Assembly: GCA_021827495.1 (NCBI GenBank)
Contig: JAKAVN010000010.1
Location: 1-46,968 of the forward strand
Reading direction: 5' to 3'
DNA length: 46,968 nucleotides
From: Deltaproteobacteria bacterium
Lineage (GTDB): Bacteria; Desulfobacterota; Binatia; Binatales; Binataceae
Of this stretch, positions 8,959 through 17,661 are shown in pieces (the stretch's first letter is position 1; the number at the start of each line of letters is the position of its first letter). The translations under genes were made by a program, and so were the position numbers. The notes beneath the pieces are model-generated. The model did no database searches. It was not told the DNA's origin and saw only the letters and a list, made by a program, of their open reading frames with translations.

Positions 8959-9030
8959 ATGGATTTCTCTTACGGATTCCCGTGGGACGCGGCCACGGAA
9001 GAGGAATCGCGTCTCTTGGAACAGGTGTAG
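8959..9030 (+). CDS. Possible 23-residue leader peptide
   Basis: Between the riboswitch terminator and the first Ehr gene lies a short frame MDFSYGFPWDAATEEES followed by RLLEQV and a TAG, ending 6 bases before the hyfC-like ATG. The acidic helical composition looks protein-like, and the frame fills the gap neatly, but there is no strong ribosome-binding site. Could be chance. Confidence 0.25.
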   Translation: MDFSYGFPWDAATEEESRLLEQV

Positions 9031-9036
9031 CGAACG

Positions 9037-9984
9037 ATGGCGCGTTCTATCGGATTCAACCTGTTGCAGGTGCTGTTCGTTGTGGCGCTCGCTCCGCTCG
9101 TGTCGGGAGTGTTGTCGCGCCTGAAAGAGATCGTTCAGTCCAGGCGCGGCCCCAGCATCTTCCAGCCCTATCGCGACCTTCGAAAGCTGTTTAGCAAAGA
9201 CGAGGTAGTCTCGGAGCAAGCTTCGTGGATTTTCCGGTTCACGCCGTATTTGGTCTTCGTCGCACCGATCTTTGTAACCACACTGATTCCCGTCCTCACC
9301 AGCTATCCGCTCTTTTTCGCATTCATGGGCGACATGCTCGGCGGCGGTTTCGTCCTGGCGCTCGGCGGATTCTTCGCCACCCTTGCGGCAGTGGATACCG
9401 CCAATCCTTACGGCCCGATGGGAGCGAGCCGTACGCGCATGGTCGGCTTCCTGGCCGAGCCGGTCTTCATGATCGTGTTCTTCACGGTCTCGTTCATAGC
9501 CGGCTCGACGATCCCGTACATCGTCCAGCAGCATTGGGTGACCCTTTCGGAATTTTTTGCGCCGTCTCACGTGTTGCTGGTGATCGCCTTCGTGATGCTG
9601 ATTCTTGCCGAAGCCGGTCGCATCCCGGTTGACAACCCAACCGGACACTTCGAACTCGCCATGATCGACGAATCCAAAAGTCTCGAGTACTCGGGTACGG
9701 GCATGGCGCTGATGAAATGGGGCGGCCAGATGAAGCTGCTCGTGTTGATGTGCATTTTGCTCAACGTGTTGGTCACTCCATGGGGACTTGCGGCCGGGAA
9801 AGATGTCATGGGCGTGATCCTGGCGGCGCCCTTGGTTCTGTTCAAGATTAGCCTTTTCATTCTGGTGCTGGTCGTAATTGAATCGTCGCTGGCAAAACTG
9901 CGGCTGTTTCGCGTGAGCGAATTTCTGGGCGCGGCATTCGTAACGTCAGTGGTCGCGATGATCACCGGTCTGCTGAGGTTTTAG
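9037..9984 (+). CDS. hyfC: Ehr/Hyf-type complex, NuoH-like membrane subunit
   Basis: A 315-residue protein with about eight TM helices, homologous to NuoH/HycD/HyfC, the membrane subunit that anchors the peripheral arm. Typical signs: the loop SRRGPSIFQPYRDLRKLFSKDEV (shown in part) after TM1, charged TM-border segments, PYGPMGASRTRM, and the EAGRIPVDNP loop. First gene of a six-gene run with 10-base, overlapping or near-zero spacing (C-E-F-G-I-B order), all on the plus strand behind a fluoride riboswitch. Confidence 0.9.
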   Translation: MARSIGFNLLQVLFVVALAPLVSGVLSRLKEIVQSRRGPSIFQPYRDLRKLFSKDEVVSEQASWIFRFTPYLVFVAPIFVTTLIPVLTSYPLFFAFMGDMLGGGFVLALGGFFATLAAVDTANPYGPMGASRTRMVGFLAEPVFMIVFFTVSFIAGSTIPYIVQQHWVTLSEFFAPSHVLLVIAFVMLILAEAGRIPVDNPTGHFELAMIDESKSLEYSGTGMALMKWGGQMKLLVLMCILLNVLVTPWGLAAGKDVMGVILAAPLVLFKISLFILVLVVIESSLAKLRLFRVSEFLGAAFVTSVVAMITGLLRF

Positions 9985-9994
9985 GAGCATCCAC

Positions 9995-10675
9995 ATGGCC
10001 AACTTCGCGCCGGTACTCGCCTCACTCAATGGCCTCGCGGCCGGGGCGTTCCTGATGAGCGCATTCGGATTGCTTGCGACGCGGCAGATGCAGGGATGCC
10101 TTCGATTCTACAAGCTGCAATCACTCACCGTCATCGCGTCAATTGTCCTGATAGCAATCGGGATGCACGTTCCGGACTTGCTGGCAGTAGCGCTGCTCGA
10201 TTTTGCGATCAAACCACTGCTGATTCCGTGGCTTCTGCGGCGTTATGTGCGCGAAGAAATCTTCCGGCGCCGAGAAATCGATCAAGTGCTGAACATCCCT
10301 GGTTCGCTGTTGGTTGCGCTCGTTCTCACTCTGATCGCTTATTTCCTGGCCGGGTTGTTGCCGCCCGCCAGCGACGCGATGGGCAATATCAACGTGCCGA
10401 TCGGTCTTGCCGGCCTGCTGCTTGGAGCGTTCACACTCGCCGTCAGGCGAGAGGCGGTGCCACAGCTGATCGGGATTTTTGGAATCGAAAACGGCTCCCT
10501 GTTTGCCGGGATTGCAATCGCACCACGGTTGCCGCTGGTCGCCGAGATGGCCTTTCCGTTCGATATGTTGATCGTTGCATTGGTCATTGGAATCCTGACC
10601 CGTATCACACATGAGCGAGTGGGCACGACCGAGGTCGGCGCACTGCGGAGCCTGCGCGAGGAGGCGGCGAAATGA
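9995..10675 (+). CDS. hyfE: Ehr/Hyf-type complex, HyfE-like membrane subunit
   Basis: A 226-residue, highly hydrophobic protein with about six or seven TM helices. The length, the LLIPWLLRRYVREEIFRR loop and the position between the NuoH-like and first antiporter-like genes match HyfE, whose N-terminal half resembles NuoK. Starts at ATG 9995 after GGAG at 9985-9988; its stop overlaps the next start (ATGA at 10672). Confidence 0.85.
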   Translation: MANFAPVLASLNGLAAGAFLMSAFGLLATRQMQGCLRFYKLQSLTVIASIVLIAIGMHVPDLLAVALLDFAIKPLLIPWLLRRYVREEIFRRREIDQVLNIPGSLLVALVLTLIAYFLAGLLPPASDAMGNINVPIGLAGLLLGAFTLAVRREAVPQLIGIFGIENGSLFAGIAIAPRLPLVAEMAFPFDMLIVALVIGILTRITHERVGTTEVGALRSLREEAAK

Positions 10676-12114
10676 GCCTCTTCGCGATTCTGGCATTACC
10701 GCTAGTGGCCGCGGTCATCTCGTGGCTGCCGCTGGGCCGTCGTCTGGCGCCGGCCACGACCCTTGGCATCAGTTCGATCACTCTAATCCTAGCGGTAACG
10801 AGCGCTCTGCGGGTTACGGCGGGAAGACCGGTTGTCGCGGCGCCAAATTGGGTCGAGCTGGATGGTCTCAGCGCGCTCGTGCTGGTGCTCGTGGCTCTCG
10901 TCGCGGCTACGGCCGCGCTCTTCTCGTGGGGATACATTGCTCGCGAGCAGGATGCTCGCCATCTGCGTCGTTACTATGCGAATTACAACCTGTTTGTCTG
11001 CTCGCTGTTGACAGTACCCTTGGTGGTCGAACCGGCTTTGGTATGGACGGCGGTCGAGCTGACGACGATCACAGGTGTTTATCTGGTCGCATTCGACGAC
11101 ACGCCCGAGGCCGTCGAGGCCGCATGGAAATATTCGATTCTGACCATCATGGGCGGTGCGATGGCGTTGCTGGGATTTATCGTCCTGTATCGCGCGACCC
11201 GCTTCGGCGATGCGCCTTTCACGTGGACTGGCCTTGTGGTGCTCGGACCGAAGGTCTCGCCGGACGTGCTGGAATCGGCTTTTCTGCTCATCCTCGTCGG
11301 ATTCGGCGCGAAAGCCGGGCTGGTGCCGCTCCATACGTGGTTGCCCGACGCCCATAGCCAGGCTCCTTCGCCGATTTGCGCGCTTCTTTCGGGCGTTAAA
11401 ACTACCGTAGTGCTCTACGTGATCCTGCGGATGCTACCGATTCTGAATGCTTCGGGGCGGATCGATGTCGATCGCTGGGCGATCATCGTCGGCCTCGTAT
11501 CGGTTGGAACCGCGGCGTTCCTAATCTTGCAGGTCACTGACTACAAGCGGCTGTTCGCCTTTTCCACGGTCGAGCACATGGGAATTATCCTGACCGCCGC
11601 CGGCCTGGGCGGCGCAGGCGCTCACTACGGCGCGGTATATCAGATTCTAAATCACTCGCTGACGAAGTCTTTTTGCTTTTTCGCAGCCGGGTCAGCACTG
11701 CTGGCCGTCGATACACGCGAAATCGCCGACGTTCGAGGCTTGATACGAACTTCGCCCGCCGCCGGCGCTGCTCTGCTGTTCGGTGGAATCGCGATTGCCG
11801 GAGCGCCCCCATTGGCGGTTTTTTTGAGCGAGTTTTCAATCCTGCGCTCCGGAATCGCGGCGCAACAGTACGTCGCAACTGGATTGATGGCGGCATTCGT
11901 TGTGATCGCGTTCTTCGGGATTCTCAACCATTTGAACCGGATGGTGTTCGGCAACGCGGCGCTGGCAGGCACGCATACCGTTGCCATCAAACTACCTCTC
12001 AGCTGTGTAACGACGCTGTTTCTGGCCGCGGCGCCGATCATTGTGCTCGGGGTCTATATGCCGCCGCCGCTTCACCGACTTCTCCAGATGGCAGCGCAGA
12101 GTCTATCGAGGTAG
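10672..12114 (+). CDS. hyfF: Ehr/Hyf-type complex, antiporter-like subunit (HyfF/NuoN type)
   Basis: A 480-residue polytopic protein (about 14 TM) of the Mrp-antiporter/NuoL-M-N family, the ion-translocating type of subunit. Characteristic: a Glu in the TM5 region (ELTTITGVYLVAF), Lys in FGAKAGLVPLHTWLPDAHSQAP, and H/K-bearing helices (KRLFAFSTVEHMG). Overlaps the HyfE-like stop by four bases and ends three bases before the large subunit start. One of two such subunits here, the other being the 715-residue protein at 14487. Confidence 0.9.
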   Translation: MSLFAILALPLVAAVISWLPLGRRLAPATTLGISSITLILAVTSALRVTAGRPVVAAPNWVELDGLSALVLVLVALVAATAALFSWGYIAREQDARHLRRYYANYNLFVCSLLTVPLVVEPALVWTAVELTTITGVYLVAFDDTPEAVEAAWKYSILTIMGGAMALLGFIVLYRATRFGDAPFTWTGLVVLGPKVSPDVLESAFLLILVGFGAKAGLVPLHTWLPDAHSQAPSPICALLSGVKTTVVLYVILRMLPILNASGRIDVDRWAIIVGLVSVGTAAFLILQVTDYKRLFAFSTVEHMGIILTAAGLGGAGAHYGAVYQILNHSLTKSFCFFAAGSALLAVDTREIADVRGLIRTSPAAGAALLFGGIAIAGAPPLAVFLSEFSILRSGIAAQQYVATGLMAAFVVIAFFGILNHLNRMVFGNAALAGTHTVAIKLPLSCVTTLFLAAAPIIVLGVYMPPPLHRLLQMAAQSLSR

Positions 12115-12117
12115 CCG

Positions 12118-13704
12118 ATGCCCGCCGAATTGCGAGAGCTCGTACAAGAAGCTCAGGCTCGCTGGACCAGCAGGGTTGGGCTGAGCCTCGATGGCGCGGA
12201 CGGCACCGCCTGCCAGATGGAATGCGAACCTTCGGAACTTCCCGAAATCTGTAACTGGCTGTTCTCAGACCGGCATTACTCTTTCGGTGGCCTGGTCGTC
12301 GAGCAGCGAACCCGCTGGGAACTCCGATATGCGTTTTACGGATCCGAAGCGAGCTGGGTGCATGTAGTCACTTATCTTTCCGACGCCGGGGATCGATTTC
12401 CCAGCATCAGCGGATTGGTCCATGCAGCGGATTGGCACGAACGGGAGGCTGAGGATCTCTTCGGACTGGTCTTCGAAGGGCATCCGCGTCTGGGCGATTT
12501 CGTGCTCCACAATGATGTGTGGCAGGATGGTGTCACGCCGATGCGCAAGACCTTCGATGGGCGCAAGCCTGTGACACATCGCGCGCCTGATTTGAACTGG
12601 AAACCTCGTCGGATCGTCGAGGAGACGGGTGCTTTCGCAATGCCGGTTGGCCCAGTGCATTCCACCGCAACCGCACCTGTCTACTTTCAGCTCGAGACAG
12701 TAGGTGAGGATGTCATCCGCGCCCAACCCCGTCTGTTCTACGCATATCGCGGCCTTGAAAAGATTGCTGAGGGCCGGCGAGCCGACGACGTGTTGCTGAT
12801 CGCCGAGCGCATCAGTGGAACTTCGGCATTTGCGCATTCGCTCGCACTGTGCCAAGGCGTCGAGCGCTTGTGTCACGTCGAAGTGCCACAGCGAGCCGCC
12901 TCGCTGAGAGTGTTCCTCGCGGAGTTGGAGCGCCTCAGGCATCACGTGGCGGCTATCGCGGGCGTCTGCGAATCGACGGGACTGGCGGTGGCTGCCGCAC
13001 ATGCGGCGATACTCGAAGAGGACCTGTTGCGCATTTCAGGCTCTCTGACCGGCCATCGTTATCTCTTCGGTCTGAATGCCTTCGGCGGTCTGAGCACGGA
13101 CTTCGATGATGCGGCGTGCGGGCGCGGCGCGGCGGCAGTTGCGCAGGTGGCCGAAAAGCTCACAGTGCTCCAAGGCATGTTGAGCGCGTCGAGCAGCTTT
13201 CTGGACCGGCTGGAAGAAGTTGGAATCGTTTCGTTCGCGAACGCGCGCGATTTCGGCCTTGTCGGACCGATAGCGCGCGCCTCGGGACTCTCGCGCGACT
13301 TGCGCAAGGCGCAGCCGTATTGCGGTTACGATGCGATCAAGTTTGAGGTTCCTCAGGAATCCGAAGGCGATGGTTACGCGCGCTTGCGATTGTTATTTCG
13401 CGAGGCGGAACAGTCCGCACGGATCGTCTCTGCGATAACCCGAGATCTTCCCGCCGGGCGATTCCGGATTCCTGAAACCGACCTGCGGCAGGGTGCCGCG
13501 CTTGGTTGGGTTGAGGCGCCGGGCGGAGCGGCGCTTCACTGGATTAGGCTCGGCGAGGAGGGCCGGGTCGAGCGCTACCGCATCATTACGCCGTCGTTCG
13601 CAAACTGGCATGGATTCAGGCTCGCCGCCGAGAGCTTCGCATTCCAGGATTTTCCAATAATTCTGGCGACGTTCGCGCTCTCGGTTCATGAGAATGATCG
13701 CTAG
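12118..13704 (+). CDS. hyfG: Ehr large subunit (NuoCD/HyfG-like) without NiFe cysteines
   Basis: A 528-residue fusion of a NuoC-like domain (~1-150, with the DWHEREAEDLFG signature at 105-116) and a NuoD/hydrogenase-large domain (~175-528). In NiFe hydrogenases of this group an E-R-x-C-G-x-C motif and a C-terminal D-P-C-x-x-C motif bind nickel and iron. Here the first reads ERISGTSAFAHS (Ser233 and Ser236 in place of Cys) and the C-terminus reads ATFALSVHEN, with no Cys. It cannot carry a NiFe centre. This matches the energy-converting hydrogenase-related (Ehr) complexes. What substrate or carrier it uses is unknown. Confidence 0.9.
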   Translation: MPAELRELVQEAQARWTSRVGLSLDGADGTACQMECEPSELPEICNWLFSDRHYSFGGLVVEQRTRWELRYAFYGSEASWVHVVTYLSDAGDRFPSISGLVHAADWHEREAEDLFGLVFEGHPRLGDFVLHNDVWQDGVTPMRKTFDGRKPVTHRAPDLNWKPRRIVEETGAFAMPVGPVHSTATAPVYFQLETVGEDVIRAQPRLFYAYRGLEKIAEGRRADDVLLIAERISGTSAFAHSLALCQGVERLCHVEVPQRAASLRVFLAELERLRHHVAAIAGVCESTGLAVAAAHAAILEEDLLRISGSLTGHRYLFGLNAFGGLSTDFDDAACGRGAAAVAQVAEKLTVLQGMLSASSSFLDRLEEVGIVSFANARDFGLVGPIARASGLSRDLRKAQPYCGYDAIKFEVPQESEGDGYARLRLLFREAEQSARIVSAITRDLPAGRFRIPETDLRQGAALGWVEAPGGAALHWIRLGEEGRVERYRIITPSFANWHGFRLAAESFAFQDFPIILATFALSVHENDR

Positions 13705-13719
13705 CCGGTAGGCAAAGTC

Positions 13720-14490
13720 ATGAGCCAGTGGGTAATCAGGGGTCTTAGAACGGGGGTCAAAAGCACGCGTTACCCGCGCGTCGAAGAGACCGCCGCGGGA
13801 ACTTCGCCGGGTTTGCCGGTATCGACCGCGCTCTCATCGGATCTGGCTCAGTCCCTGGTCGCGCATTGTCCGGTCGATGCCCTTCATCCGTCGATAACCG
13901 GCGTGGATGTGAGTCTGCGCCAATGTATCCACTGCTTTCGCTGCGTCCGCGCCACAAACAATCCGATGGATTGGAAGGGTGGTTACGAATGGGCCACTGC
14001 GGCTTCGGATCGCAACGAAAAGGGTACGCGCTTCGGTCCCGCCTTTAGCCGATCGGTTCATATCCTCGTGGTTGACGCCGGCGACTGCGGCGCATGTCTG
14101 AACGAAGTCAAACAACTCAACAATCCCTATTACAACATGCATCGGCTCGGCTTCTTTCTTACTCCGACACCACGTCATGCTGACGTATTGCTGGTGGTCG
14201 GAGCGCTGACCGACCATATGCGATTGCCACTGCGCAAGGCCTACGACGCAATGCCAACGCCGAAGCGGGTTGTTGCGGCGGGGGCTTGCGCACTATCGGG
14301 CGGAATCTTTGGACAAAGCTTCATGTGCGCGGGTGGCGTCGGCGAATTCCTTCCGGTCGATGTTGAAGTACCCGGTAATCCGCCGCCGCCGCTCGCAATA
14401 CTGCACGGGCTGCTGGTCGCGGTCGGACGGAAACCCACAGCTGGTTCCCATCACGGGCCCGGCGGCCCTGCTGAGAATGGATCGGGATGA
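13720..14490 (+). CDS. hyfI: Ehr small subunit: ferredoxin domain plus NuoB-like domain
   Basis: 256 residues. The N-terminal part holds one [4Fe-4S] ferredoxin-like set: Cys50 (HCPVDAL) and Cys69, 72, 75 (CIHCFRC). The rest is NuoB/HyfI-like with DCGACLNE (Cys123, Cys126) and AAGACALSGG (Cys190). The fourth ligand of the proximal N2-type cluster, normally in VPGCPP, is Asn220 (VPGNPPPP); Cys203 is the only nearby spare Cys. The stop overlaps the next gene's ATG (ATGA). The altered cluster site fits a complex that lost hydrogenase chemistry. Confidence 0.88.
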   Translation: MSQWVIRGLRTGVKSTRYPRVEETAAGTSPGLPVSTALSSDLAQSLVAHCPVDALHPSITGVDVSLRQCIHCFRCVRATNNPMDWKGGYEWATAASDRNEKGTRFGPAFSRSVHILVVDAGDCGACLNEVKQLNNPYYNMHRLGFFLTPTPRHADVLLVVGALTDHMRLPLRKAYDAMPTPKRVVAAGACALSGGIFGQSFMCAGGVGEFLPVDVEVPGNPPPPLAILHGLLVAVGRKPTAGSHHGPGGPAENGSG

Positions 14491-16634
14491 CGGCTATGGG
14501 CGCGCTATTGATTGCGGTCTTGGCGCTGTGCGGCGTAGGCGTAATCCTCCCGCTGACCATCGAAGAACGGCGAATTCCGGAGATCGTGGCCTGGCTCGGA
14601 TCGATCGCTTCGATTGTCCTGCTTTGGTTCAGCGCAGCGGCGCTGTTCGCGGGAGCGCCGTTTCACGCGACACTATGGAGCATCCCCTCGCTCGCAACTC
14701 TTACGCTGTCGCTCGACCGACTCTCTGCGCTCTTTCTCTTCATTTCCGGGCTTGTGCTGCTGCCCGGTTCGATTTTCGCTGGCGGGAATCTGCGCAGGTA
14801 CATCGGCCGCTATGGCCTCAGTACTTTCAGCGTTCCGTATTTCGCGCTTTTTGCGACGATTGTGTTGATCCCGCTCTCGGCCGACGCAGTGTCTTTCCTC
14901 ATGCTGTGGGAATTGATGTCGATCCTGATCTATCTGCTGGTTAACTACGAGGACGAAGCGGACGAGCACACGCGATCGGGATACCTGATGCTGGCGGTCG
15001 GCGAGGCGGGCACGCTCCTGATAGCGCTCGGCTTTATCGTGCTCGCGAACAACGGCTCGCTCGAATTCATTGCGATGAAAGCCTCAGGAGCTACGCTTGG
15101 CGAAGATGCGCGATGGGCCGTGTTCCTGCTCGCGTTTTTTGGCTTCGGCGTGAAGGCGGGCCTGATCCCGGTCAATTTCTGGCTCCCGCAAGCCTATACG
15201 TCCGCGCCCGCGGCTTTCGTTCCAATCTTCGCAGGTGCGACGCTGAATCTCGGCCTGTACGGGATCGTTCGGCTGAATGGCGACCTGTTGCCAGTTTCGC
15301 TGGTCGGCTCCGGTCTTGTCGCACTTATCATCGGTAGCGTTACCGCCCTGCTCGGCATTCTGTACGCGACAACACAGAGCGATCTCAAAACCCTGCTGGC
15401 GCACAGTTCGATCGAGAATGCAGGCATTATCACCGCCGCCTTGGGCGCGGGCTTTGTCTTTATAGCGTCCGGCCATCCTCCGATCGCGGCGATCGCGTTT
15501 GCGGCAGCCTTCTATCACATGGCGAACCACTCGATTTACAAGGCGCTCCTGTTTTTCGCCACCGGTGCGGTCGATTCGAACGTGGGAACGCGAAACATCG
15601 ACCAGTTGGGTGCCTTGATCAAAGTGATGCCTTTCACCGCGTTGTTCTTTCTGGTGGGCGCACTGTCGATCGCGGCGCTGCCACCATTCAACGGATTCGT
15701 CAGTGAATGGCTCACGTTGCAGACAATGTTGCAAAGTGCAGCGCTTGCTTCGTCTGGGGTGAAGATCGTGTTCGCGCTGTGCGGAGCGATTCTCGCCCTG
15801 ACAGCCGCGCTCGCGGTGACATGCTTCGTCAAGGCGTTTGCGATGAGCTTCCTCGGGATGGCGCGCTCTGATGAAGCGACACAGGCGCGGTCAGCACAGA
15901 AGTCAGCGACCGCACCGATGGCGTTCATGGCCGTGCTCTGTTTCTTGCTCGGAGTTACTCCGACCTACGTCATTCCAGTTCTTGACGGCGCAATCGCGCC
16001 GATTGCGGAGCAGGCACGCGCGGCCGACGCGCTGGTACCGCCGTTCTTTTCCGGCAACGTCTATCACCGTGAGTTGCCACCCGCCTTCGTCGCGGACTTT
16101 CACGCTCTTGGCGCGGAAGTTGGGCAGACCGTCATTCCGGGGCGCGGTCTGGTCGTGTTGCATCGCGGAGGCACGGCCAATCCGGTTGTATTCGCGATGT
16201 CCACCGCGTACATGGCCGTGGTCCTCGCGCTGATGCTGCTTGCGGCCTATGTAGTCTTCAGGCTGATCGTCGCCCGGCGCCGCGTGGTGCTTCGGCGCAC
16301 GGTCTGGGATGGCGGCATACGCAGTCTGCTGCCGGAAATGACATACACGGGAACAGGCTTCTCAAATCCGGTGCGGGTGATCTTTGAGGCGGTCTTCAGA
16401 CCCACCACCGTGGAAGACAGCCGTGAGACCGTGGGTAAGCACTTCCGAGCGGCGATTCGCCGGACACGCGGCGAAAACCATGTCCTCGACCGCCTGGTGC
16501 TCAATCCGATTGCCGACGGCGCGCTATGGGTGTCCAATGGCTTCGCCCGGATGCATCACGGGTTTCTCAACGCGTACGTTCTCTATGGTCTTGGCGCGCT
16601 GCTCGTCGCGCTTCTTATCGCGAGGTTTTCATGA
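14487..16634 (+). CDS. hyfB: Ehr/Hyf-type complex, large antiporter-like subunit (HyfB type)
   Basis: A 715-residue protein, Mrp/NuoL family, about 16 TM. Family signs: LLMWELMSILIYLLVNYE (TM5 Glu), FGVKAGLIPVNFWLPQAY, LKTLLAHSSIENAG, FYHMANHSIYKALLFFATG. The long C-terminal part (~500-715) has extra helices, as in HyfB/HycC. Last gene of the Ehr operon; its stop is followed by a promoter-like pair at 16641 and the next fluoride riboswitch at 16679. Confidence 0.9.
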   Translation: MTAMGALLIAVLALCGVGVILPLTIEERRIPEIVAWLGSIASIVLLWFSAAALFAGAPFHATLWSIPSLATLTLSLDRLSALFLFISGLVLLPGSIFAGGNLRRYIGRYGLSTFSVPYFALFATIVLIPLSADAVSFLMLWELMSILIYLLVNYEDEADEHTRSGYLMLAVGEAGTLLIALGFIVLANNGSLEFIAMKASGATLGEDARWAVFLLAFFGFGVKAGLIPVNFWLPQAYTSAPAAFVPIFAGATLNLGLYGIVRLNGDLLPVSLVGSGLVALIIGSVTALLGILYATTQSDLKTLLAHSSIENAGIITAALGAGFVFIASGHPPIAAIAFAAAFYHMANHSIYKALLFFATGAVDSNVGTRNIDQLGALIKVMPFTALFFLVGALSIAALPPFNGFVSEWLTLQTMLQSAALASSGVKIVFALCGAILALTAALAVTCFVKAFAMSFLGMARSDEATQARSAQKSATAPMAFMAVLCFLLGVTPTYVIPVLDGAIAPIAEQARAADALVPPFFSGNVYHRELPPAFVADFHALGAEVGQTVIPGRGLVVLHRGGTANPVVFAMSTAYMAVVLALMLLAAYVVFRLIVARRRVVLRRTVWDGGIRSLLPEMTYTGTGFSNPVRVIFEAVFRPTTVEDSRETVGKHFRAAIRRTRGENHVLDRLVLNPIADGALWVSNGFARMHHGFLNAYVLYGLGALLVALLIARFS

Positions 16635-16640
16635 CGGAGC

Positions 16641-16669
16641 TTGACCCGCGCCAGAGCGAGACCTAGCTT
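16641..16669 (+). promoter_or_regulatory. Probable promoter of the GTPase/CxxC operon
   Basis: TTGACC (16641-16646), 17-base spacer, TAGCTT (16664-16669), ten bases before the aptamer. Confidence 0.5.
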
Positions 16670-16678
16670 GGAGATATA

Positions 16679-16810
16679 GGCGGTGGAGTCCGCCGATAAC
16701 TGCCATCAGGCCAATGACTCCTGCAGCGGGTAGAGACCCGAGGCGGGATAGTCATTCCCTCAAAAGATCCCGGGTCTCGAGACCGCTCCGACGATTGTGA
16801 TTCGGAGAGG
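16679..16810 (+). promoter_or_regulatory. Fluoride riboswitch with a nested, terminator-less platform
   Basis: The aptamer 16679-16724 starts GGCGGTGGAGTCCGCC, has GATAACTGCC and ends GGCCAATGACTCCTGC. Downstream pairings compete: AATGACT (16713-16719) with AGTCATT (16750-16756), breaking the aptamer; CGGGT/ACCCG (16727-16740) against GAGACCCG (16733-16740) with CGGGTCTC (16771-16778); and the palindrome GGTCTCGAGACC (16773-16784). A last hairpin, TCCGA (16787-16791) with TCGGA (16802-16806), covers part of the GGAGAGG ribosome-binding site. No T-run, so control is probably at translation initiation (or Rho). Confidence 0.88.
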
Positions 16811-16814
16811 ACAC

Positions 16815-17642
16815 GTGCTCGAGCGCCTGACACAGAATTTTCGAGAACTACTCAAACAGTTCGAGGGTCGCTCGTGCCCGATGTGCGGCGTTCTGAAACG
16901 GCAAGAGCGGGAAGTAATCGAACGCGTACGCGCGCGCAGCGGATCGGCCTTCGCACTTTGCGGTCCGCATCTCGAAATGACCTTGAGCGGGGTTGATGCT
17001 CCAGCGGCGAGAGCACGCCGGGCGCGAGCCGCAATTGAATCTATCCTCGCCCGCGAGGCCGGATGCGAAGTGTGCGCACGGATCAGGCGAGTCGAACTGC
17101 GGCTCACACGTGCGATCCGGCGGCTCGACTCCGGCATGCGCTTCAGGAAGGCAGTCGAAGCCGCACCGCTCTTCTGCCGCCAGCATGCAAGCGTGATTAC
17201 AGATGGCCAACTTGCGCAAGATTTTGCGCAAGTTCAGAGAGCAAAGGTTCTTCACTTGCGCGACGCTCTTGCTCAGGCCGAGCTGCGTAACGCCGAGGAA
17301 CTGGAATCCCTCATCTCTACCGCGCTTGCCTATTTGGGTCGCTCAGAGGAGCAGTATCCGTCCTTGGAAGTCGAAACACCACAGGACGATAGATCTGACC
17401 TGACGCAGGAATTCGAACGATGGGATGAAACCCGCCACTTCAAGCGCCTGGCGGACCTCGAGAGTGAAGCGGCCAGCCTGCGTTATCGCAATGCCGTTCT
17501 CTCGGAAGAAAACCGCAGACTCACGCTAGCCCACACAGCGGGGGAAGCGATCCGCCATGATCTCGAGCGCGATCGGGCGCAACTCCTCGCGGTCGCCAAG
17601 GAAATCGACGCGAATCCCCTCAAATCCTCGAGGCGCCGTTAA
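16815..17642 (+). CDS. Protein with two CxxC...CxxH metal-binding modules and a coiled coil
   Basis: 275 residues from GTG 16815, which follows GGAGAGG (16804-16810). Two probable metal sites: Cys21/Cys24 with Cys49/His52 (CPMC, CGPH) and Cys84/Cys87 with Cys121/His124 (CEVC, CRQH). Residues ~190-270 are charged and heptad-like (coiled coil), ending in a basic tail. The same duplicated pattern closes the dynamin-like GTPase four genes on. I know this CxxC/CxxH spacing only from uncharacterised families (DUF6062-like proteins come to mind, unverified). First gene of a seven-gene fluoride-switched operon. Zn or Fe-S binding is inferred from the residues. Confidence 0.75.
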   Translation: MLERLTQNFRELLKQFEGRSCPMCGVLKRQEREVIERVRARSGSAFALCGPHLEMTLSGVDAPAARARRARAAIESILAREAGCEVCARIRRVELRLTRAIRRLDSGMRFRKAVEAAPLFCRQHASVITDGQLAQDFAQVQRAKVLHLRDALAQAELRNAEELESLISTALAYLGRSEEQYPSLEVETPQDDRSDLTQEFERWDETRHFKRLADLESEAASLRYRNAVLSEENRRLTLAHTAGEAIRHDLERDRAQLLAVAKEIDANPLKSSRRR

Positions 17643-17661
17643 AAAGGAGAGCATCGTCCAC

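Noticed and set aside
9037-16634. Formate hydrogenlyase or group 4 NiFe hydrogenase
   Set aside because: The large subunit lacks both nickel-binding Cys pairs and no formate dehydrogenase or maturation genes are present.
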